Positions 1 through 8,009 of a stretch of DNA of 20,398 nt are shown in pieces. The notes under the pieces are model-generated. The model saw nothing but the letters and a program-made list of their open reading frames with translations, was not told the DNA's origin and made no database searches. Every line of letters starts with the position of its first letter. Position 1 is the first letter of the stretch. The stretch comes from Eubacteriales bacterium. Its GTDB lineage: Bacteria; Bacillota_A; Clostridia; Christensenellales; Aristaeellaceae. The stretch spans positions 1 to 20,398 of the forward strand of contig JARKQG010000025.1 of the NCBI GenBank assembly GCA_029974035.1, in the 5' to 3' direction. Both the position numbers and the translations under genes were made by a program.

Positions 1-2
1 AC

Positions 3-1466
3 TTCATCGCCATCACCACCGTCGGCGGCGTCGCCACCGACTGGGCCAACGACGGCGTCTTCGGCGACGGCTGGCATCTCCTCGGGATCGGGGCTTCCCA
101 GTACGAGGAGGCCGTCGGCGCGTATGAAGAGTCGATGGAGGCCGACGAAGCCTACCAGGCCGCCTATGCGCAATTCGAGGAAGGCGTTCTCGAAGAGGAG
201 CCGGCGTTCACCGGCGCCGAGGAGCCCGACCCCGCCGCCTACGGCGTGTGGGTGCCCGGCGTGCCGGTGATCGTAGAGGGCTGGCTGGACGCCGCGGGCA
301 CGGCTCCCTGGCTCGAGAGCCTGATCCTCAACGGCATTGTCGGCGGCGTGGGCGCGGTGCTGGGCTTCGTGCCCCAGATGCTGATTTTGTTCTTCATGCT
401 GGCGATCCTGGAAGACATCGGCTACATGGCCCGCGTGGCCTTCATCATGGACCGCATCTTCCGTCGCTTCGGCCTGTCGGGCAAGAGCTTCATCCCGATG
501 CTGATCGGTTCGGGCTGCTCGGTGCCGGGCATCATGGCCTCCCGGACCATTGAAAACGAGCGCGACCGGCGCATGACCATCATGACCACCTCCTTCATTC
601 CCTGCGGCGCGAAAATGCCCATCGTGGGGCTGATCGCGGGCGCGCTGTTCGGTGGGGCGTGGTGGGTGGCGCCCAGCGCCTACTTCATCGGCGTGGCGTC
701 GATCATCATCTCCGGCGTGATCCTGAAAAAGACCAAGGCCTTTGCCGGCGAGCCCGCCCCCTTCGTGATGGAGCTGCCCGCCTACCACGTACCCTCCGCG
801 GGCAACGTGCTCCGCTCCACCTGGGAGCGCGGCTGGTCCTTCATTAAGCGCGCGGGCACGATCATCCTGCTGGCGAGCGTATTCATCTGGTTCACCTCGG
901 GCTTCGGCTGGGTGGACGGGGTGTTCGGCATGGTGGAGGACATGGACCACTCCATGCTGGCCCGCGTGGGCAGCGCCGTCGCGCCGATTTTCGCGCCGCT
1001 GGGCTTTGGCACCTGGCAGTCCACGGTGGCGACGGTGATGGGCCTGGTGGCCAAGGAAGAGGTTGTGGGCGTGTTCGGCGTGCTGTACGGCGTGCACGGA
1101 GACGCGATGGCGATGGTGGAGTCCGCGATGTATTCGGGCCTGGCGCCCATTGCGGCACACTTCACGCAGCTGTCGGCCTTCAGCTTCCTGCTGTTTAACC
1201 TTCTGTGCGCCCCCTGCTTCGCGGCCATCGGCGCCATCCGGCGCGAGATGAATTCCGCCAAGTGGACCTGGATCGCCATCGGCTACCTGACGGTGTACGC
1301 CTACGTGGTGGCCTTCACCGTCTACCAGATCGGGCTGATGTTCACCCAGGGCTTTACCTTCGCCACGCTGATCGCGCTGGCGCTTCTCGCGGCGGGCATC
1401 TACCTGCTCGTCCGCGGCAATCCCTACGACAAGAACCCTAGGACCCTCAAAGGAGTGACGGCATAA
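3..1466 (+). CDS. feoB: Ferrous iron transporter FeoB, C-terminal part (start lies before the window)
   Basis: This is the membrane half of FeoB, which moves Fe2+ across the cytoplasmic membrane; the N-terminal GTPase domain lies upstream of the window. The frame is open from base 3. The protein shows a long extracytoplasmic acidic stretch (about bases 100-240), then the Gate/core region with GFVPQM, LEDIGYMARVAFIMDRIFR, GLSGKSFIPMLIGSGCSVPGI, the RTIENERDRR loop and SFIPCGAK, all typical of FeoB. A second Gate-like hydrophobic block (around KRAGTIILLASVFIWF) and the APCFAAIGAIRRE segment follow. The Cys residues in GSGCSVP and IPCGAK are the conserved family ones. The stop overlaps the next ATG by one base, so the two genes are translationally coupled. 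Certain at family level; the only oddity is the acidic insertion. Confidence 0.97.
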   Translation, partial: FIAITTVGGVATDWANDGVFGDGWHLLGIGASQYEEAVGAYEESMEADEAYQAAYAQFEEGVLEEEPAFTGAEEPDPAAYGVWVPGVPVIVEGWLDAAGTAPWLESLILNGIVGGVGAVLGFVPQMLILFFMLAILEDIGYMARVAFIMDRIFRRFGLSGKSFIPMLIGSGCSVPGIMASRTIENERDRRMTIMTTSFIPCGAKMPIVGLIAGALFGGAWWVAPSAYFIGVASIIISGVILKKTKAFAGEPAPFVMELPAYHVPSAGNVLRSTWERGWSFIKRAGTIILLASVFIWFTSGFGWVDGVFGMVEDMDHSMLARVGSAVAPIFAPLGFGTWQSTVATVMGLVAKEEVVGVFGVLYGVHGDAMAMVESAMYSGLAPIAAHFTQLSAFSFLLFNLLCAPCFAAIGAIRREMNSAKWTWIAIGYLTVYAYVVAFTVYQIGLMFTQGFTFATLIALALLAAGIYLLVRGNPYDKNPRTLKGVTA

Positions 1467-1612
1467 TGCTGGGCAACATCATCGTGGCGGTTATCGTGCT
1501 GGCCATCATCGCTCTGGCGGCGTGGAAGGTGATCAAGGACCGGAAAAAGGGCGGAAGCTGCGGCTGCGACTGCGGACATTGCGGATCGAGCGACGCCTGT
1601 CACAAGCATTAG
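1466..1612 (+). CDS. FeoB-associated Cys-rich membrane peptide (48 aa)
   Basis: A 48-residue peptide starting with the ATG inside feoB's stop (TAATG overlap). Residues 3-20 form one hydrophobic membrane helix (NIIVAVIVLAIIALAAW), followed by a basic stretch (KVIKDRKKGG) and a Cys/His tail with five Cys and two His (SCGCDCGHCGSSDACHKH). This matches the FeoB-associated Cys-rich family found directly after feoB in Firmicutes. The family role is not firmly known; the tail could bind iron or an FeS cluster at the cytoplasmic face, by analogy with FeoC. An SD-like AGGAG lies at 1451-1455, inside the end of feoB. Placement and composition make this call secure; the biochemical role is inference. 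Confidence 0.9.
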   Translation: MLGNIIVAVIVLAIIALAAWKVIKDRKKGGSCGCDCGHCGSSDACHKH

Positions 1613-1642
1613 TCGTCCGCGAAGCCTAATTCCCGCGCTATG

Positions 1643-1734
1643 GCTGGATCTTTTCCTGTCCGGCTGTGTCGCTCTCCGCTTGACGTAGCGCTGCTACGCC
1701 TGCGCTCCGGCTCCGTGCCGGGCAGAAAAATCTC
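1643..1734. repeat. REP-like imperfect inverted-repeat element
   Basis: About 90 non-coding bases whose two ends are imperfect inverted copies: the left arm (1643-1664, ending CCTGTCCGGC) pairs with the right arm (1717-1734, starting GCCGGGCAGAAAAATC). In the centre is a perfect hairpin, CGTAGC (1684-1689) with GCTACG (1693-1698) and a 3-base loop. The layout (T-rich/A-rich outer arms, GC-rich core) is like a short extragenic palindromic or MITE-like element. No second copy is in this window, so repetitiveness cannot be shown here. Confidence 0.4.
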
Positions 1735-1784
1735 TGCGCCCTATCATCGGTTCTTAGACTTCGTGGACTACTGGAACGACCCAG

Positions 1785-1811
1785 GCCCCCGGCGCACGCC
1801 GGGGGCTTTTT
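1785..1811 (+). terminator. Rho-independent terminator after the feo genes
   Basis: A perfect 9-bp stem GCCCCCGGC/GCCGGGGGC (1785-1793 with 1798-1806), GCAC loop, followed by TTTTT. It closes the feoB transcript and sits 10 bases before the -35 box of the next gene. Confidence 0.9.
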
Positions 1812-1820
1812 GCGCCGCGG

Positions 1821-1849
1821 TTGACGCAGGCGCGGACATCGTCTATCAT
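1821..1849 (+). promoter_or_regulatory. Sigma-A promoter of the ASCH-domain gene
   Basis: TTGACG (1821-1826), 17-base spacer, TATCAT (1844-1849). Transcription should start near 1856. An upstream in-frame ATG at 1848 lies inside the -10 box and so cannot be the start codon; this fixes the gene start at 1878. Confidence 0.75.
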
Positions 1850-1877
1850 GAGGAAAAAGAAAACGGGGGAAGCGGCG

Positions 1878-2336
1878 ATGGACGGGCGGACGCGGGCCTA
1901 CTGGCAAAAATTTCTGCGGGAGACGGGGCGGGCGGAGGCCCTTGCGCCCTACGAGGTCTTCAGCTTTTCAGTCAGCGAGGAGAGCGCGAACGAGCTGCTC
2001 GGTCTGGTGCTCTCCGGCAAAAAGCGGGCCACCAGCGGCAGCGTCGACGGCTGCCGCCTGTCGGGCCAGCGCCCGCCCCGGCAGGGGGATCTCTCCGTGG
2101 TCACCGACTGGGCGGGCAACCCCTGCTGCGTGATCGAAACCGAGTCGGTGATGGTGCTGCCCTTTGACGAAATCCCCTTCGAGCGGGCCGCGCTGGAGGG
2201 CGAGGACGGGCATATCGAATCCTGGCGGAAAAACCACCGGGGCTTTTTCAGCCGCGAGGGCGCGCGCCTGGGCTACGCCTTCCACGAAAAGCTGCCGGTG
2301 GCCTTTGAAACCTTCCGCGTCGTCTACCCCGCCTGA
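1878..2336 (+). CDS. ASCH-domain protein (YhfF/DUF984-like)
   Basis: A 152-residue soluble protein of the ASCH superfamily (YhfF-like). The family fold resembles the PUA domain and is thought to bind RNA or nucleotides; no reaction can be assigned from sequence. Recognisable features are the N-terminal helix MDGRTRAYWQKFL, the LVLSGKKRATSGS segment (the GKK-AT core that typifies ASCH domains), RPPRQGDLSVVTDWAGNPCCVIETESV (G-D-x-x-x-V-x-D-x-x-G-x-P) and the C-terminal IESWRKNHRGFF plus FRVVYPA. The length is normal for the family. The start was chosen at 1878 because GGGGGAAG precedes it and the promoter lies between it and earlier in-frame starts. It is monocistronic, between the feo terminator and the ABC-importer promoter, and unrelated in function to either as far as can be seen. 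Confidence 0.88.
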   Translation: MDGRTRAYWQKFLRETGRAEALAPYEVFSFSVSEESANELLGLVLSGKKRATSGSVDGCRLSGQRPPRQGDLSVVTDWAGNPCCVIETESVMVLPFDEIPFERAALEGEDGHIESWRKNHRGFFSREGARLGYAFHEKLPVAFETFRVVYPA

Positions 2337-2347
2337 CCGGCCCCGGT

Positions 2348-2379
2348 CCCCCGCGTGCCGATCTTCGCAGCACCGGGGG
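2348..2379 (+). other. GC-rich hairpin after the ASCH gene, without a U-tract
   Basis: CCCCCG (2348-2353) and GTGC (2355-2358) pair with GCAC (2370-2373) and CGGGGG (2374-2379), with one bulged base. A-rich rather than T-rich sequence follows, so this is a weak or factor-dependent terminator or an mRNA-stabilising stem. Confidence 0.4.
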
Positions 2380-2438
2380 AAACGGAAAAATAACCGGCGC
2401 CGACCGCCGCCAAAACCCGAATGAGGCGCGCCGGGGGA

Positions 2439-2467
2439 TTGCAAACGTGCGGATTCACCGGTATAAT
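2439..2467 (+). promoter_or_regulatory. Sigma-A promoter of the ABC importer operon
   Basis: TTGCAA (2439-2444), 17-base spacer, consensus TATAAT (2462-2467). The leader is about 45 bases and carries GGGAGGAG (2503-2510), seven bases before the ATG at 2518. No operator-like repeat is evident around it. Confidence 0.85.
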
Positions 2468-2517
2468 AAATTGTATTCCCGGTAAAAAAACTGTTCTGGT
2501 CAGGGAGGAGAATCGCG

Positions 2518-4050
2518 ATGAAAAAGACCCTTGCCCTGGTGCTGGCGCTGTCGCTTGGCGCCGTGCCCGCGATGGCGGACAAGGCCAATGACACGCTGAT
2601 CTACGGCATCGAAGGCGATCCCGGCAACGACATCAACACCATCACCACCGCGGGCCGGTACGACCTGATGACCGAGCGCATGCTCTATTCCACCTTGTAC
2701 AATTATTACGGGCCCGACGACATCACCTACAACCTGGCGGAGAGCGTCGAGGTGTCCGAGGACAAGATGACCTACACCGTGAAGCTGCGCCAGAATGTGA
2801 AGTGGTCCGACGGCGAACCCTTCACCGCGGACGACGTGCTCTTCACCTATGGCAAGATCATCGAGTTTGACTACGCCAACGGCCACGACGCCTTTGTGTA
2901 CGACGGCGAGCCCGTCGAGATCACCAAGGTGGACGATTATACCGTCACTTTCAAACTGCCGGTGATGGCCGCGGGCTTTATGGAGTCCCTGAGCGCCGAG
3001 CACTACATCATGCCCAAGCACATCTACGAGGGCGACGCCACGCTGGACAACAACGTGAAGAACCAGACCCCCGTAGGCACCGGCCCCTATACCCTCGAGG
3101 AGTACGTGGCCGGCCAGTATGTGAAGTTCAAGGCCAACCCCAACTACTACGGCGAGGCGCCCAAGGTGGGTACCGTGATCTTCCAGATCGTGTCCGACAT
3201 GTCTTCGGCGGCGCTTGCGCTGAAAAAGGGCGAGATCAACATGCTGGTCATCGCCAATTCCGCCGCGGAGGACTATGAGGGCACCGATGTCACCATCCAC
3301 GCCTATCCCGAGGACCGGGTGGGCTACCTGTCCTTCCACATGGGTTCCCCCCGCGTGGCGGACGAAAACCTGCGCAAGGCCTGCTTCTTCGCCCTCAACC
3401 GCGACGAGATGAACGTGGGCGCGTACCTGTCCAAGGACTTCTACACCGACGCGGCCACCTTCCTGCCCTACGCGGCGGCCTTCTACAACACCGAAGGCGT
3501 GGAAACCTACCAGCAGAACCTGGATACCGCCAAGGAATACCTTTCCAAAGTCACCGGCGAGGTGCCCACGCTGCGCCTGGCCTACACCGCCAACAACGTG
3601 CAGCAGGAAGTGCAGGCCATGGTCATCCAGCAGAACCTGAAGGCCATCGGCGTCTCCTGCGAGCTGAGCGCCATGGACTCCACCGCCCTTTACGACAAGC
3701 TGCAAAAGGGCACCGACGAGTTTGACCTGTTCCTGGGCGGCTACATCATGGGCGTGGATCCCAACAACTACGCCTCGCTGTTCACCACCGGCTCCGCCTC
3801 CAACTACGCCCACATGTCCGACCCCGAGCTGGACGAGCTGTTCCGCCAGGGCTCTGTGGAGACCGACGACGCCAAGCGCGCCGAAATCTACCTGAAGGCT
3901 CAGCAGCGGCTGGCCGACGACGCCATCTTCTTCCCCATCGTCACCAACAGCCGCCTCCTGGCCGTCACGAACGACGTGGGCGGCGTCGAGGACGCGCGCC
4001 TGGTGCCCATCTACACCTTTGAGGACATGTCCAAGCTCTACTTCAAGTAA
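2518..4050 (+). CDS. ABC importer substrate-binding protein, family 5 (peptide type)
   Basis: A 510-residue extracytoplasmic solute-binding protein of the SBP_bac_5 family (OppA/DppA/NikA type), the capture component of the importer encoded by the next four genes. Residues 1-20 are a signal peptide (MKKTLALVLALSLGAVPAMA) with an AMA|D signal peptidase I site. There is no lipobox Cys, which is unusual if the host is a monoderm. The family signature appears as NVKWSDGEPFTADDVLFTY, followed by TGPYTLEEYVAGQYVKFKANPNYYG and the LRKACFFALNRDEM and FLGGYIMGVDPNNYASLF blocks seen in peptide-binding members. Length is normal. The substrate cannot be deduced: di- or oligopeptides are most likely, but nickel or sugar-like ligands are known in the family. 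It is first in the operon and separated from the permeases by a 12-bp hairpin, a usual way to make more binding protein than membrane components. Confidence 0.95.
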   Translation: MKKTLALVLALSLGAVPAMADKANDTLIYGIEGDPGNDINTITTAGRYDLMTERMLYSTLYNYYGPDDITYNLAESVEVSEDKMTYTVKLRQNVKWSDGEPFTADDVLFTYGKIIEFDYANGHDAFVYDGEPVEITKVDDYTVTFKLPVMAAGFMESLSAEHYIMPKHIYEGDATLDNNVKNQTPVGTGPYTLEEYVAGQYVKFKANPNYYGEAPKVGTVIFQIVSDMSSAALALKKGEINMLVIANSAAEDYEGTDVTIHAYPEDRVGYLSFHMGSPRVADENLRKACFFALNRDEMNVGAYLSKDFYTDAATFLPYAAAFYNTEGVETYQQNLDTAKEYLSKVTGEVPTLRLAYTANNVQQEVQAMVIQQNLKAIGVSCELSAMDSTALYDKLQKGTDEFDLFLGGYIMGVDPNNYASLFTTGSASNYAHMSDPELDELFRQGSVETDDAKRAEIYLKAQQRLADDAIFFPIVTNSRLLAVTNDVGGVEDARLVPIYTFEDMSKLYFK

Positions 4051-4085
4051 GCGGGGCACAACCCGTCCGAAGCCCCTTGATCCGC

Positions 4086-4114
4086 GGTTCCCGGCGGCGC
4101 GTCCGCCGGGAACC
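4086..4114 (+). promoter_or_regulatory. Intercistronic hairpin between binding-protein and permease genes
   Basis: A perfect 12-bp stem, GGTTCCCGGCGG with CCGCCGGGAACC, and a 5-base loop (CGCGT), with no U-tract after it. It most likely protects the 3' end of the binding-protein message or partly attenuates transcription into the permease genes, as intercistronic stems do in many importer operons; that role is inference. Confidence 0.7.
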
Positions 4115-4194
4115 GGATGGCGCCATCAGTGCGCGTGCTGGTGGCGCCATCCGCGCATTCCGCCCCGCCCATTAACGCCAAGAGGAGAGCCTCC

Positions 4195-5148
4195 ATGCTC
4201 AGATACATCGTCAAGCGCATCCTGCAGGCGATTCCGCTGCTCTTTGTCATCTCGGTGATCTGCTTTGCGCTGATCCAGCTGGCGCCCTACGACGCCATCG
4301 ACACCTTTGTGACGCCGGACATGGCGCCGGAGGTGGTGGCCGCCCTCAAGGCGCGCTTCGGGCTGGACCAGCCCGCCTACATCCAGTACTGGCGATGGCT
4401 TTTGAATACGCTCCAGGGCAACTTTGGCTTCTCGCTGGTCACCCATCAGGCGGTGACGGAGGCGCTGGGCGCGCGGCTGCCCACCACGGGGCTGCTGGTG
4501 CTGCCAAGCTACCTTCTGGCCGTCATTCTGGCGATCGTGCTGGGGCTGGTGGCGGGCTCCAACCGGGGTGGGAAGGCCGACCGCGCCATCGACGCGCTGT
4601 GCTCCATCGGCCTGGCCACGCCCACCTTCTGGATCGCGATGATCATCCTGTACGTATTCGCCTACAAGCTGAACCTTCTGCCGGTGCTGGGCATGCACAC
4701 CATGGGCCAGGAGAAAAACCTCCGCGACCTGATCGCCCACATGATCCTGCCCTGTACGGTGCTCACCATCTCCTTTCTCCCCGAAACCATCCGCTACGTG
4801 CGCTCCTCCACCATCAGCCAGTACAAGGAGGACTACGTAATGGTTCAAAAGGCGTTCGGCGCCAGCCGCGCCCATATTCTTTTCAAGCATGTGATAAAGA
4901 ACGTGCTGTTCCCGGTGATCACGCTGGTGGCCATCGCGCTGCCCACGCTGGTGACCGGCGCGTTCATCACGGAATCCATCTTTTCCTGGCCGGGCGTGGG
5001 CACCTACTTTCTCAGCGCCATCAAGGGCTTCGACTACCCGGTCATCATGGCGGTACTGCTGCTGTCGAGCACCATGGTCATCCTGGGAAACCTGGTGGGC
5101 GACATTCTGTACTGCCTGGTGGACCCCAGAATCAAGGCGATGAGGTGA
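4195..5148 (+). CDS. dppB: ABC peptide-type permease, DppB/OppB family
   Basis: A 317-residue inner-membrane permease subunit that pairs with the next gene to form the channel. It starts MLRYIVKRILQAIPLLFVISVICFALIQLAP, the typical first helix of DppB-type proteins, followed by an extracytoplasmic loop and FGLDQPAYIQYWRWLLNTLQGNFGFS. The cytoplasmic EAA loop is visible as YVMVQKAFGASRAHILFKHVIKNVLFP, then FITESIFSWPGVGTYF and the C-terminal DPRIKAMR. About six membrane helices. An upstream in-frame ATG at 4117 was rejected because it overlaps palindromic intergenic sequence and adds a non-hydrophobic tail, whereas AGAGGAG stands seven bases before 4195. Substrate unknown; the Dpp-type symbol reflects family, not proven specificity. 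Confidence 0.95.
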   Translation: MLRYIVKRILQAIPLLFVISVICFALIQLAPYDAIDTFVTPDMAPEVVAALKARFGLDQPAYIQYWRWLLNTLQGNFGFSLVTHQAVTEALGARLPTTGLLVLPSYLLAVILAIVLGLVAGSNRGGKADRAIDALCSIGLATPTFWIAMIILYVFAYKLNLLPVLGMHTMGQEKNLRDLIAHMILPCTVLTISFLPETIRYVRSSTISQYKEDYVMVQKAFGASRAHILFKHVIKNVLFPVITLVAIALPTLVTGAFITESIFSWPGVGTYFLSAIKGFDYPVIMAVLLLSSTMVILGNLVGDILYCLVDPRIKAMR

Positions 5149-5152
5149 TCCC

Positions 5153-6004
5153 ATGGCCCTATCGAAACGGCGCGTCAGCCAGCTGAAAAGCGAGCTCAAA
5201 TACAACCGCGGCATCCTGGTGGCGGCGGCGGCGCTGGCGCTGGTGGCGCTTTTGTCAATCTTCGCGTTTCTTTCGCCCTACGACCCGGACGCGCTGGACA
5301 TGACCGCCCGGCTCCAGGGCCCCAGCGCCGCCCACTGGTTCGGCACCGACGACCTGGGCCGCGACTACCTGACCCGCGTGCTCTACGGCGGCCGGATCTC
5401 GCTGATCGTGGGCGTGGTGGCGATGCTGATCTCCACGCTGATCGGCGTGGTGGTGGGCACCGTCAGCGGCTACTTCGGCGGCCTGGTGGACAGCATCCTG
5501 ATGCGCATTGTGGACGTGCTTTTGTCCATTCCGTGGATGATCCTGGTAACGGTCATTTCCATCTACATGAAGCCGGGACTGCAGGCAATCATCCTGGTGA
5601 TCGGCCTTTTCCAGTGGATGAACATCGCGCGGCTGGTGCGGGCGGAGACGCTTTCGGTCAAGGAACGGGAGTACGTTTTGTACGCGGACTCCATCAATCA
5701 GTCGCACCTTTTCATCATCCTCCGGCATGTGATCCCCTCGGTGCTGCCCACGATCATCGTGGCGGCCACCACCGGCATCGCCAACGCCATCATGATGGAA
5801 TCGGCGCTGAGCTTTCTGGGCCTGGGCGTGCAGCAGCCCATGTCCTCCTGGGGCTCCATGCTCAGCCGCGCCCAGGAGGTGCTGGGCAAGGCGCCCTACA
5901 TGGCCATCCTGCCCGGGATCATGATCATCATCACCGTGTTTTCGTTCAACAAGCTGGGGGACCTGATCCGCGTGTTCGCGGAGCCCAGGGCCATCGAGCG
6001 CTAG
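5153..6004 (+). CDS. dppC: ABC peptide-type permease, DppC/OppC family
   Basis: A 283-residue second permease subunit. The N-terminal part holds one membrane helix (ILVAAAALALVALLSIFAFL) and the DppC-type segment ALDMTARLQGPSAAHWFGTDDLGRDYLTRVLYGGRISL, whose FGTDDLGRD is the family hallmark. Four or five more helices follow, with MESALSFLGLGVQQPMSSWGSML near the end. The EAA loop reads EYVLYADSINQSHLFIILRHVIPS: the usual Gly of the loop (as in the GAS of the partner permease) is replaced by Asn. That may be a lineage trait, and the reading frame around it is clean. It lies four bases after the previous stop, with GAGGTGAT overlapping that stop as ribosome site, so translation is coupled. Confidence 0.94.
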   Translation: MALSKRRVSQLKSELKYNRGILVAAAALALVALLSIFAFLSPYDPDALDMTARLQGPSAAHWFGTDDLGRDYLTRVLYGGRISLIVGVVAMLISTLIGVVVGTVSGYFGGLVDSILMRIVDVLLSIPWMILVTVISIYMKPGLQAIILVIGLFQWMNIARLVRAETLSVKEREYVLYADSINQSHLFIILRHVIPSVLPTIIVAATTGIANAIMMESALSFLGLGVQQPMSSWGSMLSRAQEVLGKAPYMAILPGIMIIITVFSFNKLGDLIRVFAEPRAIER

Positions 6005-6018
6005 CGCCAGGAGGAAGT

Positions 6019-7002
6019 ATGCCGGAAAAATTACTGGAAGTCCGGGCCCTGAAGGTCGCCTTCCGCATCCATGCCAGGACGATTGAGGCCGTGCGGGGCG
6101 TGGACCTTGCCATCGATTCCGGGGAGATCGTGGGCCTGGTGGGCGAGAGCGGCAGCGGCAAGTCCGTCACGATGAAGTCCATCATCCGCATGCTGCCCGA
6201 GAGCGCCCGTATGACCGCCGACGCGCTGCGCTTTGACGGGACCGATCTGATGGGCCTGACCGAAAAGCAGATGCAGGGCGTGCGCGGCAACCGAATCTCC
6301 ATGATCTTTCAGGACCCCATGACCTCGCTGAACCCGCTCCGGCGGGTGGGCGACCACATCGTGGAGGTCATCATGCGCCACAGCGGCGCGGGCCGCGCCG
6401 AAGCCTGGCGCCAGGCGGTGGACATGCTGGGCATGGTGGGCGTGCCCTCCCCGGAGGAGCGCGTGCGTCAGTACCCCCACGAGTTCTCCGGCGGCATGCG
6501 CCAGCGGGTGCTGATCGCCATGGCGCTGGCCGCAAAGCCCAAGCTGCTGATTGCCGACGAGCCCACCACCGCCCTGGACGTGACCATTCAGGCCCAAATC
6601 CTGGACCTGATCCGCAAATTGCAGCAGAAGACCGGCATGGCCGTGGTGCTGATCACCCACGATCTGGGCATCGTGGCCAGCCTGTGCCAGCGGCTGATGG
6701 TGATGTACGGCGGGCTGATTCTGGAAACCGGCACGGTGGAGGACATCTTCTACCGCCCGATGCACCCCTACACCCGGGCGCTTCTGCGCTCGGTGCCCGC
6801 CATCGACAGCGAGGAGGACAGCCGGCTCGTCCCCATTGACGGCCAGGCGCCCTCGCTGATCGATCCGCCCCCGGGCTGCCCCTTCGCGCCCCGCTGCCCG
6901 CTGCGGCGGCCCGAGTGCGAGGCGGCGGTCCCGGATTTCATCGATTATGGCGAGGGCCGGCGCGCGCGCTGCCCGGTGACCGCCGGGGAGGCGAGGCCAT
7001 GA
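6019..7002 (+). CDS. dppD: ABC peptide-type ATPase, DppD/OppD family
   Basis: A 327-residue ATP-hydrolysing subunit on the cytoplasmic face of the importer. Walker A GESGSGKS is at 42-49, Q-loop IFQDP near 96-100, ABC signature FSGGMRQR at 156-163, Walker B LLIADEP at 176-182 with catalytic Glu181, and the switch His in ITHD at 214. The C-terminal oligo/dipeptide (oligo_HPY) extension carries the Cys cluster [14 protein letters not shown] plus a later RARC; in DppD/DppF-type subunits such Cys residues have been associated with an FeS cluster. The start at 6019 has AGGAGG just before it; the open frame extends further upstream but only over the dppC coding region. The stop overlaps the next start as ATGA. 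Confidence 0.96.
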   Translation: MPEKLLEVRALKVAFRIHARTIEAVRGVDLAIDSGEIVGLVGESGSGKSVTMKSIIRMLPESARMTADALRFDGTDLMGLTEKQMQGVRGNRISMIFQDPMTSLNPLRRVGDHIVEVIMRHSGAGRAEAWRQAVDMLGMVGVPSPEERVRQYPHEFSGGMRQRVLIAMALAAKPKLLIADEPTTALDVTIQAQILDLIRKLQQKTGMAVVLITHDLGIVASLCQRLMVMYGGLILETGTVEDIFYRPMHPYTRALLRSVPAIDSEEDSRLVPIDGQAPSLIDPPPGCPFAPRCPLRRPECEAAVPDFIDYGEGRRARCPVTAGEARP

Positions 7003-7961
7003 GCGCGCTTTTGACGGCGGTGAACCTGAAAAAATACTTCACCATCCGCGGCGCCATGGGCGGCGCGCGGGTGCTGAAGGCGGTGGACGGCGTGAGCCTC
7101 GCCATCGAAAAGGGCGAAACCTTCGGGCTGGTGGGGGAATCCGGCTGCGGCAAGACCACCCTGGGCCGCACGATGATCCGCCTCTACGACGTGACCGACG
7201 GCACGCTGTCCTTTGAGGGCCACGACATCACCCGCCTTCGCGGCCGGGCGCTGGCGCCCTACCGGCAGCGGATGCAGATCATCTTCCAGGACCCGTATTC
7301 GTCGCTGAACCCCTTCATGAACGTGGAGGAGCTGGTGGGCGAGCCGCTGGACCTCCGGGAAAAGCTGGGCCGCGCCGACCGGCGGGCCCGAATCCTGGGC
7401 ATGCTGGAAAGGGTGGGGCTGGACGAGACGGCGCTGGAGAAGTACCCCCACGAGTTCTCCGGCGGCCAGCGCCAGCGCATTGGCATCGCCCGGGCGCTGG
7501 TGGTGAAGCCGGAATTCGTATTGTGCGACGAGCCCATTTCCGCGCTGGACGTGTCCATCCAGGCCCAGGTGGTCAACATGCTGGAAGATCTGCAGGCGGA
7601 GATGGGGCTTACGTACCTCTTCGTGGCCCACGATCTTTCGATGGTCCGGCACATCTCCCGGCGCATCGGCGTGATGTACCTGGGGCATATGGTGGAGATC
7701 TCCCCATCGAGGGAGCTGTACAAAAACCCGCTGCACCCCTATACCCGGGCGCTGCTCTCCGCCATCCCCATTCCGGACCCGAAGCGCGCCCGCCAGGTGC
7801 GGCGCATTGCCCTTACCGGCGACGTGCCCAGCCCGTCCCGGATGCCCGCGGGCTGCCCCTTCGTCACCCGCTGCCCCCACGCGATGCCCGTGTGCCGCGA
7901 AAAGGTGCCCTCCCTTACGGAAGTTTCCCCGGGCCACCAGGTGGCCTGTCACCTGATCTGA
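6999..7961 (+). CDS. dppF: ABC peptide-type ATPase, DppF/OppF family
   Basis: A 320-residue second ATPase subunit, expected to form a heterodimer with the preceding one. Walker A GESGCGKT at 46-53, Q-loop [12 protein letters not shown] from 94, signature FSGGQRQR at 153-160, Walker B FVLCDEP at 173-179, D-loop SALD and switch His in VAHDLS. The C-terminal extension again has the Cys cluster [15 protein letters not shown] and a final VAC. The start was set at 6999 (ATGA overlap with the previous stop, GGGGAGG just upstream); longer in-frame starts lie inside dppD. The TGA stop is itself the first part of the terminator stem, so the operon ends tightly here. Confidence 0.96.
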   Translation: MSALLTAVNLKKYFTIRGAMGGARVLKAVDGVSLAIEKGETFGLVGESGCGKTTLGRTMIRLYDVTDGTLSFEGHDITRLRGRALAPYRQRMQIIFQDPYSSLNPFMNVEELVGEPLDLREKLGRADRRARILGMLERVGLDETALEKYPHEFSGGQRQRIGIARALVVKPEFVLCDEPISALDVSIQAQVVNMLEDLQAEMGLTYLFVAHDLSMVRHISRRIGVMYLGHMVEISPSRELYKNPLHPYTRALLSAIPIPDPKRARQVRRIALTGDVPSPSRMPAGCPFVTRCPHAMPVCREKVPSLTEVSPGHQVACHLI

Positions 7962-7994
7962 AAACCGGGCCGGGCATTTGCCCGGCCCGGTTTT
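7961..7994. terminator. Bidirectional terminator between the importer operon and the Cys/His protein gene
   Basis: A perfect 15-bp stem: AAAACCGGGCCGGGC (7961-7975), ATTT loop, GCCCGGCCCGGTTTT (7980-7994). The A-run on one arm and T-run on the other give a U-tract in both directions, so it can end the importer transcript (+) and the convergent gene ending at 8010 (-). Confidence 0.93.
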
Positions 7995-8009
7995 CCCGTC
8001 CCGCGGAGC

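Noticed and set aside
1821..1877. Longer N-terminus for the ASCH-domain protein
   Set aside because: The candidate starts overlap the -35 and -10 boxes of its own promoter and would not be transcribed.
2500..4059. 519-codon open frame on the minus strand opposite the binding-protein gene
   Set aside because: It is a GC-rich shadow frame rich in His, Val and Gly with no ribosome site; the plus-strand gene has promoter, SD, signal peptide and family motifs.
5533..6018. N-terminal extension of the first ATPase into dppC
   Set aside because: The extension is dppC read in another frame; AGGAGG and ATG at 6009-6021 mark the true start.
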